Positions 39,815-53,108 of a stretch of DNA of 64,000 nucleotides are shown one piece after another. The position numbers and the translations under genes were made by a program. This stretch comes from Rhabditophanes sp. KR3021. Taxonomy: Eukaryota; Nematoda; Chromadorea; Rhabditida; Alloionematidae. Each line of letters opens with the position of its first letter. Position 1 is the stretch's first letter. The notes under the pieces are model-generated. The model worked only from the letters and a program-made list of their open reading frames with translations, did no database searches and had not been told where the DNA came from. The stretch is from positions 1,736,001 through 1,800,000 of the forward strand of contig CAUJLY010000006.1 of NCBI GenBank assembly GCA_963281155.1, read 5' to 3'.

Positions 39815-42800
39815 AAAATAACTAAATATTAGATGAGATGTTACCCAAAACAGCTAGAAGTTGTGTATCGTATCAAATTAAATATTAAAATGAATATCTA
39901 ATAAAAAGGAAATGGAGTTTCACATGACTATCTTTCAAAATGATAAAACATGATATGATATATAGCATCGTCAAGTAAGGGGAAAGTTTAAAAAATATTA
40001 GACATTTAAAATTAATTATAGGAGAAAGTGACTTCGTTTGGTAAAGCCATCCCGTCAAAATTGTGTGATTATTTTTGGATAAAAAAGTATTTTATGGGAG
40101 AAGCAATTAGTAATATGAACTTTTTGTAGATTATATTTATTTTTAATTGCATCTTAAAGTGCAGCTGTTGATTAAGATATATTTGTATCAAGTGATACAT
40201 CAAGCAATGGCACACAATCAATGTTATGCCATACACAAAACAATTATTAGGGATAAAAGTAAAAGGCAAAATACAGACTTTAAGGAAACTAATAAACACT
40301 ACACATATATTTTCGCCACTCTAACACCAACTCAGTACGGTTGTCGTTTATATCAATCTTATTAGTACGGAATAATGATATGAGGAAAGGACAGAGCTTG
40401 TATGTGTTATTATATTTTAACATTCTCAAAAACATAAATAAATTTCAGTTGGGAGAACGATACTTCCTATCTTTGAAGTCAATGTTTAGATATCAGTGGC
40501 GTGATAGCTGGAGAAAGTGTGGCGTTAAGGGAGAAAATTTATGTTTAATACTTTCGATAGGAAAAGTATGTTTTCCAAGCACACACCGCCAACTATCGTC
40601 GTCTCATTTAATATACTCAAAAATATTATATTCACATATATAATATCACCTATATATTAATTTTGTTATGGGATTAAATATTGTGTCGTTTGAAGAATGG
40701 CAACTTATCAAATAGAAAGCTATATTGTTCTCAAATATATATCATATAATATATGTTTATATAAATTGAAATTTGATGATAAGTGTCAATTCCTGAACAT
40801 CGTGTGTACCAAAGATTAAGATATATGTAAAACTTTGATGACTTGCACATATAGATAAACACATAGCATACGTACACATACACTTTTTTAACCTGAATTA
40901 CATATAGGTATTGAAGTTTATACAAAACACACTTTCAATAAATATATAAATACAAATTTCAGTATTAATTTTGCTTCACCTTTCGGATTGAAGGTTAAAC
41001 ACTACTGACTCTTTTTTCTACTGAGAGATCCAAATAATCTAGAAAAATATTTTCATTTTCAATTAGTTTACCTTGTGAATATATATAGTTACTATCTCTA
41101 CTTAATAACACGACATTTCTTTCTCTGATTTTTGTTATTTTTAAATTTCATATATAATTAGAATATAGTATATATTTGTGGTAAGTCTGTCTCTAGCACT
41201 TTATAAACCATTATATGATATCATCAATTTCCAATTTATTTTAGTTAATATACGTCTCTATGCAATAGAGAAGAAGCATCATTAGAATTAAAATTACAAA
41301 TCAAATCAAATTATTACATACAGATGAATAATATTTAAGAATTTGTGCGTGACAAACACAAAAGCCACAATAACAGCTAATTATATGTGCGTTATAACTT
41401 TCTCTAGGAGTAATGACTTTCTGCCAAAAGGTTTAATTGATGGCAAACTTCAAACACACACCATATACCTTTGCCTGTCTTGTTGTGCTGAGGGACGGGA
41501 CCAAAAATGATTAGATACACTATTTTGGAATGATAAGTATGTTCCATATTTTTTACTATTAACTTTTGAACACACAGATAGTAATAGAAACGCTCTCTCC
41601 ATCTTCATCAACTTAAAAGAAGTGGTAGTAATGTTGTCTCCAAGGCGGGGGTTAATATAAGGGGTAACGTTTCTTACTACTATTACTTTTCGTTATTTTT
41701 TCCAACAAATATAATATAAACACTTTTAGTGTCGAAAAAGAAGAAGATTGTGATGGGAGACAAAAGGGCTGTTTTAGAGCACGAAGGCGAGTAGCTGGTG
41801 GGGGTACTGGTGATTACTTGTAGTGTGTATAAAAGATTTGGTCGACAAGAATATTTAATTTTTTTCCATACTACACATACACACATCACCACTAACCCAG
41901 CCAACTTTTATATATGATAATACACATAGCCTTAAATACGAGACAGGCAATTTTTGGTTTGGAATGGGGAGAATTATATATATTTTTGATTATATAGAAT
42001 ATTTTTTTGTTTCCTCCATCTTTTATCTGCTTATCATTCCACTTGAAGCCTCTAGACTTTGTCGATATCAAAGCGAGTGTTTGTATGTATGTACATATGC
42101 ATATAGATTACTCTTTATTTGCATGTATTTTGTGAAACCAAGTAAACTTGATATTTGTGTGTGTGTTTCTGTTCCTTTGCCTTTTCATCTGGTTTCAGCT
42201 TAAGAAAAGGTTAAAGGAAACAAGAGATACATAACTAAACAAACCTATGTAGATATTTGTAAATAGAAACGCGTGATGAAACATGTTACCTATATTCAAA
42301 ACTGTTCCCTACAAATTAGTAAATAATAAACTTAGTTGACGGCTTTCTCTGATAATATAGTTTGGCTTATATACATACTCTTTTTTATATATTGAATCTG
42401 ATATAAACAGTTGTTTTAAAGCAAATTCTAAAAAATAAAACGATCATATAGTACAAAGATTTGGCTTCATTGTTGGTTTGTCTTTGTTGTGTATAGATTG
42501 TTGATTGGTTTTTTTATCTCCAAAAGTATAATAAAACTAAATTTAGCGCATATTGACGGTCATTCATTATATTGTTTTTGAAAATACTAACTTTTTTGTT
42601 ATTCAATATCAAAATGTGTAATTGTTTATTACAAGTAACGTATGTGTTTGTTTATTCGTAGATGTTTGACATTTATTAGTATGTGTCTGAAGATATGATT
42701 ATATGACGAGAATAATTAATTAATGTTTTATTGCCATTTTTTGATGTATAAATGATGCATATGTTTTCTTTGATTTCTTAAAAGTAATAACAATAACAAT

Positions 42801-45288
42801 CAATGATAAAAATATAAGTCTTTGACCTAGTACAAGAACCAGTTACCTTTTGCTACGTGTCAGAAATGTGTATTTATGTACATGCATTTTGATATATTAA
42901 TTTATGAACCTATGATTCTGTTTGAATGCGTACACCCAATTTCTAAAGATCAAAAAAATTAAGCTTATTGTATGATAATAAATGACGCCACTAACATCAT
43001 AAAAGACTCCTTAAGTGCCATGCATTAACTTTATTTAATACAGTTTAAGTGTATAATAAAGTGATATTTTTGTTTATAAATATATAGACCAACAGCATAC
43101 TGGAACATACTATTCAAAAAAGCTTTCTCACTTGAAGCATCTACTATATATTTAATTCAACTTTAAACTTGAATGAGACATTCCATCCGACCTCGTGCCA
43201 AGTTTATATTCACAGACATGGTAGTAGATGCTTTTTGGGCCATATACTTTCAAAAACCATTATTCTCAAAAATACATCATAATATTGATTATTGTCCCAC
43301 GCAACTTAATATTTAACTTACCACACAACTTTTTTATTCGTATCCTTTGTCCTTTGTTGCTTTTACTGGCAAGAACTTTTATTACCCACCAATCAATTCG
43401 CTATTTGAATACCAAAATACTTTTTATTCACATTTACTTTTATTCAAGTTTTAATTTAGGCTGAGTGTAAACATAATTTTTAATGATCCAACCACATAGA
43501 TACTTACATGTATATTAATATATAAAGATATGTGTATTATCTTGATTCATTTACACAACCATAATAATTATATTAATTATTAATCGTAATTGTAGTAATA
43601 CATAGTAGTATTATTTCTGTGCCAATCTTAATTAAAAATCTTTGTACATCATTAAAATGATTGAGGCAAAATAAACAAGAATTGTAGTGTATTTTAATAA
43701 ACAAAAATATGAGTTTCATAACTTGACCCATCAAAGATCAATAATTGAGAGTACATTTAGAATCAAAATATATATGTAAGTTAATTTGTTGGAATAGAAT
43801 TCTTTTAAAAAAATAAAACTTGATTGAAACAAATAAATATATCTATATTTTAAGACAATCATTTCAACGATTTGTTTTAACTTTATATATTTATTTCATT
43901 TCAATTTGTTTAACCTTTTTTCGCAATAAAAACGCCAAGCATCTTATAAACACTATCTCAATATCAGACAGCTTTGTGAATACTTATTATAAGAAAAGTT
44001 AAAAGACGACGTAGGAATATAATAAATATATATTTATATTGTCTAAAGCTATCATCCTTCTTTTCTCATTCACTTTTTCTTTTATTAAAAGAGGTTAAAG
44101 GATATGTGAAACTTTTCTGAAATGTTATTATTGTTATTAATGACGCTTCAATTTTTTTGTGATTTCTGTTTTCAAATGTTGGGTATGGTTCAGAGATTTA
44201 GTGAACCAAAAATGAAAGTGGTGTTCGAGATGGTGAACAATAATTATTTAGGTTGTGTGTGGTGCTTTTAAAGGCACCCAATCGAGTGCATGAAAAATAT
44301 TTAGGTGGTGTGCATTTTCAACATCCTACGCTTAAGAAGTTAAAAGTGTAGACATCTTTTATAAATACATCATTATGGTGGTTTAAAACATTTTATTTGA
44401 ATCTACTCGCACAACATTCCTCTATCTCGCCTCCAAGCTTTATGTACTTGACTTGGTGAATGATGTTAATCGCGCCAAAACTCGTACTCTTCTAGATGAA
44501 AAAAAACAATTTAGGGCAAGGGATATTGGATTCTATTTTAAGAGTCCATCAAAAAATGTGTATGTATTTTTATATATCCTATATTTGTGTATATTTTTGT
44601 TGTGGTTCAATGGTGAGGTTGCCAGGCATATTTAGCTTACTTATTGGTGCGCCATCCCTTTTTCTTAAGAGTTCATCATGATTACAGATAAAAAAGAAGG
44701 CAAGAAACTCCAGGAATTAGTACATAACATATTTTTTGTACGTATTTGCAACTATGTGTCTTTTTAAGTGTGAATGAGCTTACTCACTTTATGACACAGC
44801 TTTCATATTTATATATATATTTAATTTAGTCCAACCCTTTTTTATTTTGAAATCGTTAGCACTTTTTTAGTTATCATTTCTAAGGCAGGAGTTGGCAACT
44901 TATATTTTATTGTCTCTATCACAATCTCTTATTTTATTGTTTTATAATTAAAAAGCTTCAACATTGCGTATACAAATATATTTATTCATTAAATATGACG
45001 AAAAACTAATAACGCGTTCTTTTCAGATTTATACATCCCATACATCATAATTATATTCATTTCTTGGACTTTTATCTAGTCAATTTATTCATATACATAA
45101 TTATACGTGCATACAACCAACTTCTTCATCGACATAAGCAAAATTAAAAGTTTATAAATGATTGCATTATAACTACGTAGTTATATAAATTTATATATTT
45201 AATTTAATTGCAATCTCCAAAAAAACTTTTCAATCATATGTTCTACTATTTGACCAGGCAAAACACAAACAACATTCCAAATAATAGT
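39815..45288. other. Gene-poor 5.5 kb stretch
   Basis: Extremely AT-rich with short TA- and CA-rich runs (for example near 40860-40880, 41870-41890 and 42160-42170). No gene is supported. One 57-codon open segment (44387-44560) ends at a GTATGT donor but has no clear acceptor or partner. It may carry distant regulatory DNA or 5' exons of the SEFIR receptor gene. Confidence 0.5.
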
Positions 45289-48239
45289 ATGCCTAATTTT
45301 AAAATGAAAATGTTCACACAAACGACGTACATTTTTCTCTTCATTTTTTCAATTGCTACAAATATTATTGTACAACCATTTACCATTAACTGCGCAGACC
45401 AACAACAAAAGGTATTTAATGTTTTGTGACTGTTAAACTTTAATTTATCTAAATGCTTGTTATTCATATTCCGATATGGTGGCTGTATTTCATCTTTTTA
45501 ATTTATGATCTTTTCAGGACATCTCTTGTCACGTCACTTATTTAGGTAAGTTACTAACCATTCAAAATTCTTTTTTTGTCAACATCAGACAACAGAGTAA
45601 ATAGACATACCCATTTTGATAAAAAAAGTTGCAGCAAAGTTGATTAGATGACTTTCTCTTTTTTAGACAATAATACAACTTGACGCTTTATTTTAAACGA
45701 CAAATAATCCACTATAATTGCTATTATTTAAGTATAAACAAGTTACATGGTGGAACATGACAAAATTAAAAAATAAATTTTGGTTTTTGCGAAACCCTTC
45801 TACTAATGTCCATTCCCTTAATGACGTTTAATTTGAAATGCTTCCCAGAAAAAGAGTACAAATTAGACGGGACATTGTGACTAAGTACATTACATACAAA
45901 TATATCCTTTTAAGTAAAGAAGTCAAGCCGACAAACTTTTTATTTTGAGGCCTTTTTAATAATGTTTATATTTTCCAGCAAATTGTGATGACAACGTCAC
46001 AGCCTTGTTTACCAATTCAGCATTAAGTTTTTATCCAAATGAAGCGCATGACTTAAGAATCAACCCGGTAGCAAAGGCAATGACGACACATCAGACAGCG
46101 AATAAACATCAGCTAAGTGTTGATATTTCGTGGCAAATGCCTCCTCTCAAGACAACAGCAGCTTTGAAGGCTTTTGTTTTGGAGATCGAAAACTTTTCAA
46201 CAGAAGATGAAGATAGACATTGTTATTTTTTGAATGTTTCCGATTCTAATTGGAGTGATGATGCGATTAACAGTTCCCCTAGGTTTCATTTCTTTACAGA
46301 TGACTACTTTACATTTGCTAATAATTATAATATTTCTTTGATCACCTTGCCTTCCATCAATCCAGGAAAGAGAGTCATTTATGTTGAAAAGAAGATGCCC
46401 GAAAACCCCGCTCACCTCTATGCAATCCAACAACTTAGCCCAAATTGTACTAAATACTCCCATCCTTTGGCATCCAAATGGACTGCTGGCTTTAAAAAAA
46501 TTTCTCTTATGCACCTAGCCAGAAGTATCCAAGTTACCTTCGTAGGAGCCCCACCACAATACTGTTTTGAAGAGTATGAGGTTAGACTTTTAGATGAATC
46601 TGGCCTTGAAGAACTAGAACGCATCAAAATTCCCATTGAGTCGATGATAGTTGAAAGGGTTGACAACGAGACCATCTACACCGGCATAGTAAATTTCACG
46701 AATCTCCAATACGATATATCTTACATCCCCTCCGTCCTACCAATCGAAAGAGCAAATGATGGAAGATGCTTGTGTCCAGTTCATTCAACTAACCCATACG
46801 ACAATCACATCGTATGTTCGTGCATTGCGGCTGAAGGACAGACCGTTATTTTGAACAAACCAGTTGCTCCAACCATCTTATGTGACAACTGCTTCAACCA
46901 AACCTTACCTGATCATGAGGCAAAAGAAGAAAAAAGACTAAGTTGGTTTGAGGAAATTAGCAAAAGCTGGAATGCGTCATTATTACTCGTGTTGATTATG
47001 TTGCTTTTGCTTTGTTGTTTGATTATCTTTGCTGTAGCTGCTTTATACAAGAAGTGCAGAAAGTCAGGCAAATTAGCTAGAATTCAATTGCTTAAGGAAA
47101 AGAAAAATGAGGTTACTTCGATGCTTTTGCAGAAAAGTATAGTGCCTTGTGGACCTATTGTTATGGATACCAACAAAACCATTTTGATTATATACTCACA
47201 TGATTGTGAATTGCACGAAGCAGCAGTCTTGGCATTTGCGGAATACCTACGAGCATATGGCTTCGAAGTCAAAATTGACATTTGGGATCGTGAAGAGATA
47301 GCAATCAATACGAATCACTACATTACTTCATCCATCATAAACTCAGACTACGTGGTACTAGTCAATTCAGTCGGAGTTTACCATCGCTTTGATGCAGTCA
47401 TTGCAAACAAATTTGTTATTGAGAGAAAGAACAAGACTCCATTAGATTCATTATTTATGGCTCAATTAGATAATGTTTTGTTGCATAGGAAAATCTTTTC
47501 TATCCGATTTCCTTACACTAGTCTGGACGAAGTTATCTTACCAATGCAGTCTTTGCATCAGTATAGCATTCCAGAACATTGTTCTGCTTTAATTGGGGCC
47601 ATGACAAATATCACTTCACGTCACGACGCTCGACTCCAATCTAATCAAGTTGAAATTGATTCGATACGGGGAAAGATTGAGTTGATGAAGGAATTGAATA
47701 ACACAAACAATCAATGGTTCTTGGATTTGCATCACCAACGACCTATTACCATCACCATGCCAACGACGTCCTCTTCACTCCTGTCAATAACACAAATTGA
47801 TAGTGTACTGGATGACCAAACATCAACGACTATTCCTCTCACCACAGACCTCAACATAATAAATGAGGTGGTCGGAGATGAGGAAATTGAAGATATCAAT
47901 CCCGTAGAAACCAAATCTCTCATCGACATCACTCAAATAAAAGACGAACCCAGTCCGACTAAAGTATATATCAAAGACTTAGAACCTCAATCACAACCAT
48001 TCGAATCTGCCTACGTCAGTCTATCCACCTACTCCGAAAACAGTGAATGCAGCAACGAGGGCAGTGAATGTGATTCTCTGTCAAATGATATCCACCATAA
48101 TAATCATAATCACATTGATCCTGCCGCAAATATCGATCCCAGTACACCTCTTTACCCCAAACAAAACCTCAAGCACATCTCTGGTGATAGTGGATTGATT
48201 TCTGATCTCAATTCAACGAGTTCCATCGTTATTCAGTAA
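45289..48239 (+). CDS. IL-17-receptor-like transmembrane protein with SEFIR domain
   Basis: Exons 45289-45411, 45518-45545 (only 28 bases) and 45979-48239 give about 803 residues. A signal peptide (TTYIFLFIFSIATNIIV) leads a Cys-containing ectodomain with several N-glycosylation sites and a CLCP/CSC/CDNC cluster before the membrane. The membrane segment (SLLLVLIMLLLLCCLIIFAV) is at about 384-406. The cytoplasmic part starts with a basic stop-transfer patch. A SEFIR domain follows at about 451-590 (TILIIYSHDCELHEAAVLAFAE, IDIWDREEI, SDYVVLVNS), then a long acidic Ser/Thr-rich tail. SEFIR domains signal through ACT1-type adaptors; nematodes have two IL-17 receptors (ilcr-1, ilcr-2). The ATG could be 45304 instead; both keep the signal peptide. 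Confidence 0.92.
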
Positions 48240-48966
48240 GGGGAGGATAATTTTTAAACAACTCTTAGTTTCAATGTTGATGCATATACAAATTACGTCA
48301 ATTCAATCTGTTCAACCATCAAAAACATCTAGACAATTTTAATTGAAGACGTTTCTATCTATTACATTTTTCAGAAAAACGAATTTACTTAAAGTAGTGT
48401 AACAAATAAATTTCACAGTACATACGTATCAACAACAACCTTCAACCGAATACTCACCAAAAGCAACTTCTCGTTTAATTAATTTCCATATACGGGCATA
48501 TATATCTTCAATCAATCTATTAATTTTAATAACAAATATATATTTTTTGATACAATTTCTATCTTCGTTTGTACATACGTTCTAGAGTAATTTCCCTTCT
48601 TTTATTAATGCAACGTATTCTAAATTTATTATACTTCTTTTGATTGCGCAAATGATCGTTATATTCTGTTGTTAAATATACTTTTTTGGATAAAAACATT
48701 CACACAACATAAAGTGAGATATTTTAGTTTAATTACTTTTTATCTACATATCTTTGCTTAGGGAGTAAAATTAATTTGAAAATAACAAACATGTTATCAT
48801 CAAATTTATGAACGGGAATATATAATTGCCAGTGAAGTAAAATTGGACAGGAAAGTATTTATTATTATTTATTAGCATAAATATTTTTCAGAGGATTAAT
48901 AAATGTATATATGTGATGGAGATTAACAAAAAAGATATGAATATACTTTATTATCGCAGAGAGTTA
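48240..48966. other. Intergenic DNA between convergent genes
   Basis: About 730 bases containing 3' UTRs. AT-rich, no other feature seen. Confidence 0.5.
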
Positions 48967-49600
48967 TTAAAAAATGAATGCAAACAATAGTGCAATAGGT
49001 GACAACAGGATTAAGGTTAAGTTTTTGATGCTTTTTGTGGTACTGCTTGGTTCTTTGTATTGGTGAGGGGGGATGTGTTGGTGGTGTTCATGTTTGACAT
49101 CGTTTGCAATAAAATAATCTTCCATTTGAAGGTTTGAAGATGAGCATTCATTGCCTGAACAACAGCAAAATTTGTCTATTCCTGCACGATGAAGGACTTC
49201 ACCCATTTCGGGATCTGTAAAATGTCTGTTGAAAGCGGTATGACCATACGCTACTGAATCACTTCTGAAACAAGTTGCAGAGTCTTTAGCCGGAGTACAG
49301 GAAAGATTGGTAAAAGCTGTTCCAAACATGCTAAATTTAGAAAGACATTCATATCTAGGGCTGACATCACCGATTCTAAAAAGCTTCACACAACTATCTC
49401 TTGCCAGAGGACAATCATGGGCAATTGCTAAAAAGCCATTCAAATAATTGGAATAATCTTTATTGTAATTGGCAAAAATTAAACTTACGTGGCCTGTGTA
49501 CGTGTGGATTAAAACTAATTAAACAAGTAGACTTGTCTTGGTCAGGAATTGGCGTGGTGGCGACTGCCACAAAAAGGGTGAAAATGAAGGGAAAGAACAT
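48967..49600 (-). CDS. Secreted Ly6/three-finger-like protein with probable GPI anchor
   Basis: Exon 49600-49489 (signal peptide MFFPFIFTLFVAVATTP) joins exon 49427-48967 in phase 1 over a 61-base intron, 190 residues. The mature region has ten cysteines. The last four form the terminal CCC-x4-C element (FCCCSGNECS) typical of Ly6/uPAR or activin-receptor-like three-finger folds. A His-rich spacer follows (EHHQHIPPHQ), then a hydrophobic C-terminus without a basic end (LTLILLSPIALLFAFIF), as expected for GPI addition. In animals such proteins are cell-surface modulators of receptors and channels. No specific orthologue is recognised. Confidence 0.83.
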
Positions 49601-50142
49601 AGTGAAATTGCTTAATACTGAAAACCTTCATAAGGGAACTTTCGTTTTATGTATCATTAATTTCTGGTATAAACTGATTCATCTTGGGAGATGTATTATT
49701 ATGATTCATATTTGGCATTACAATTGTATACAATATTTAAAAAACAATCATTTTACAACTGCTAACAATTTAAAGAATAAACGAAATTATTTCCGATGTT
49801 GATGTATTAAAGCAATAAATATTAAACAATTATTTGTTTGTACATAACTTTCAAAATGTTGGGTCAACTCTCAGATCCTCTCTTATTTTCGATAATGGTA
49901 AAAAATTCAACTTAACAACTTCATCAGCAACCAATGCTACCCCAACTATATATACCTTCAAATAATACATTTATAAATACACATATGTGTGATCAAAGTT
50001 ATATTTATTTCAAACTATATACACATATTTGTTTAATGAAATCAATGACACTTTTCTGATAACAAAATTTCCCTGTCGACGAAACAATCTTATTTAATGT
50101 TTATTTTGTTCAATTAATTTATAAATTCTGTTATAGCTTAAG
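49601..50142. other. Upstream region of two divergent genes
   Basis: 540 bases between the Ly6-like gene (-) and the small-protein gene (+). A TTATAG acceptor ends 6 bases before ATG 50143. Nothing else is recognised. Confidence 0.4.
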
Positions 50143-50643
50143 ATGAACTTTTTTAATAGTATCAAAGAGATGGTTGGTGATAAAATTCCACCGACTGTTA
50201 TGGACAGTGCTATGAATATGGGGACATCCAAGATCACAGAATATTTTGGGGGAGAGGGAAAGAATTTTGATAGTGAAAAACTTGAGGCTAAGAGTCCTGG
50301 TGTATGTTTAAAGAATGATCACTGTCATTGAGCCGTTATTATTTACCTTTTATAGGACTTAATCACGAAGGTTGCTATGACTGGTGTCCTTATCAACACC
50401 TTCACCAGAAGTAAAGCTGATTTAGAAAAAGTTGCCAACGGGGAACAACAAGGAGCTCTAGCTAAATTAGGAGCTGTCAAAGATATTTTCATGAATTTCA
50501 AAGGAGATATGGAGAAGAATCCAGGAGCTTTTGATTTGCTAAAGAATAACTGGAAAGATGTTCTTGAACAAATTTTCAAAACGTACAATTTGACTGCTTT
50601 GATTCCATTGTTAAAAAAGATTGGTAGCAATTCTGCTGAGTAA
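50143..50643 (+). CDS. Unrecognised small helical protein, 148 residues
   Basis: Exon 50143-50301 joins exon 50356-50643 in phase 0 via GTATGT..TTATAG (54 bases). The chain is amphipathic and Lys-rich with no signal peptide and no cysteine. Repeating hydrophobic-charged patterns (DLEKVANGEQQGALAKLG, NNWKDVLEQIFKTYNLTALI) suggest a helical bundle. The ATG follows a CTGTTATAG acceptor by 6 bases. No family is recognised. Coding status is well supported by splice sites and composition; the function is unknown. Confidence 0.78.
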
Positions 50644-52439
50644 AGAAAATTGTGATTCACTCAAGTCTTTTTTGGAATTGCCCACAAATTGTATTTTGGT
50701 CGTATATTATGCACCGTCATTCTTTTTAATATAATGTTATTTGCGAAAAGAGAGAGAAAAATGTATTTTTAACTTTTTAATCGTGAATAATAAAGAATAT
50801 CTAATACTAATTTGAGTTGTATAAGCAGCTTTCTTTATTTTTTTAAAACTTATTTAAGTTTGTAAACTATATAAATAGACGTGTGTGCCTGCTAATCGTA
50901 TATGCTCTTCTTGCAAAAAAAAGAATGTGCCGAAGATGGTGTTCGATAATGGAAGGGTAAGCTGTGAACAGGGAGATAAGAGCCTTTCATGTATATGTGA
51001 TATCACAGCTAATTTGAGAAAATAAAGTGAAAGCGGTTTAGTGCTAAATACGATTATGATCATTAAGTAAGAGTTACTGATTAAGTATTGATCTTCATGA
51101 TAATAGCATTTTTAATGGTATTTTCAAATAAACAAAGCCACACAATCCTAGTCTTAAGATACAAATCTTCATTTTTGTGAACTAAACCAAAAAACCTTCT
51201 ATGCCAAAAGTAAAAAATGTAATTAAAAGTAATCGCTGATGATGGTATTTAATTGGATACACTTTCCTTGTTTCTCTTTCATGGCTTTGGCGCTAATAGC
51301 ATGATAAAACGTTTTGCCAAACCTTGGTTATAAATAATTAAAGTACTTATATGCACATACACTTTTGCCCGGTAACATGTTAAATTCAAGCCAACTTTTT
51401 TGTTCTTCTTTTATTAATAGACTTTTTGCTTGAGACAACATGCGTACGTAGATGATGTGTCTTGGTGAAATAGTCAAAAAGTTGTATGTACATATATTTG
51501 TTGGTCTTCAAATGGAGGGACCATATATTTGTTAAATAACACAACAAATGTACTTATATTTATTTAACAAGTCGAGAATAAAAAAATATATCACATGCAA
51601 GTTCCAGGAATTCATTAAATATGCTCTTTATTAATGTTCATGAATTTAAAATAATGTCCTTAATCTGATGTCTGTAAGCATTAGTTTGTAAACTGTGAAT
51701 GAGGTTATTAAAATTTATTAATTGTGAAAAATTAATGAGTTTTTTTGATGTTTAAATAAAATTGCTGGTTTAAAAATAAATTTTTTTAATGTCTGGGGAA
51801 TGAGATCGTAGTAACAATTATTTATTTTAGGAAAGTTAAACTTCATCATGTTCATGAAAAATAATCACAAAATAGCACATATTCTAGACATTGAAAAATA
51901 GAATAAGACATGGTGAACGTTAATTAAATTAATGATATTATGAAGGTTTACCATGGTAGATGAGTTGAATAAATATGAATGAAAGCTCTTTTTGAATTAA
52001 CGAGTTTTAAAATTTGGTGTACGACACTTGTAACATAAAACAATGAGAATCTGAGACCATTAAACAAAAGTTAATAGTTTCAATCAGTCGTTTATATTTT
52101 AAGACTTCGAATATTTTGATTCATAAAGCTATTTAATTATTCAGACACTTTTTCACTTATAAATAAGAGATATGTAAATAAATGCAACGTCAAGTTACAA
52201 TATTGTTTTAAATTACACCCGCATTTTGGAACTGACATTATTTTCATGTAGACCTTATTGTCTTAAGAGGAGAAGGTGTTATTTAATTTGTATGATTTAC
52301 TAAATGTAAATTATCTAATGTTATAAGGAGAAGTCTGGCAATAACTCCAGTTTAGTTTTTATTTAATAAACCATCTTTACCATTCATCTTTTGGTCTTCC
52401 TGCTGTATGATTGAATTATATTCTTTTCACTTGAATCAG
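50644..52439. other. Intergenic DNA, nothing recognised
   Basis: 1.8 kb of AT-rich sequence after the small-protein gene. No exon that could supply the missing N-terminal part of the transporter fragment downstream was found here. Confidence 0.45.
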
Positions 52440-52840
52440 AAATTATATATATTTTTCATCTTCCATGGATTTCGATCCGTAAACTTCAATAGCAACTCTT
52501 CTTTTTGATCCCATTTGCCATTTTTATGTCCTAAACTTGGCATGATGATTGAACAAATATAACCCCGAACATGTAATTGTTTGCTCATATAAAAATAAAG
52601 CTGTCCAATGTGTTATATTTGGAATATTAGCCAAAAAAACTCCATTTCTCCTCTCGTGGATCCAATCTAATGCACTTAAACATTTATGAAATGAGTGATG
52701 TCAATTATCTCTGAAAATCGCTAGATACACTATTTCCTATAGTATAAATAATGTCATCAAGGATAACGAAATTATGTTTTCTAAATAGTTCTAATAACTT
52801 TTAACCATTAATCCAAGTCATTTTTTCAGGGTCAAAACTA
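52440..52840 (-). pseudogene. Decayed kelch-repeat fragment, copy 2
   Basis: The minus-strand translation gives broken kelch blades: KMTWING..LLELFRKHNFVILDDIIYTIG, then IHERRNGVFLANIP..., and finally KWQMGSKR with frame changes and stops between. Each piece aligns with the kelch part of the 13170-14225 pseudogene, but with much lower identity than the 55266 copy. The acceptor before the first blade (TTTAG) is also conserved. It is a diverged, non-functional relative of the same gene family. Confidence 0.65.
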
Positions 52841-53108
52841 AATTATATGGTAAATAATGTTACACATATTATGGAACAATATTATTTGCATATGACCACC
52901 GATAACATAAATTCGATTTAAATAAACAACACTTGAATAACAATTTTTGCTAGAAGTCATTTTAAATGAAAGAACTTCAGGTTTGTTACTTTCTAAATTA
53001 TGCCTAAAAATGTTCAGTTATTAATAAATACAAATTGAGAACACACTTTTCGATTCTTTCATCACTTAAATCTCCTAATGTAAATACATTATTTTCTACT
53101 TTTCCGAG

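Noticed and set aside
40860..42180. TA- and CA-rich runs that might be microsatellites or matrix-attachment DNA
   Set aside because: Runs are short and imperfect; no ordered tandem array can be defined.
44387..44570. 57-codon open segment with a GTATGT donor in the gene-poor region, possible exon of the SEFIR gene
   Set aside because: No acceptor of normal quality precedes it and no phase-compatible partner was found; the SEFIR gene already has a signal-peptide exon.
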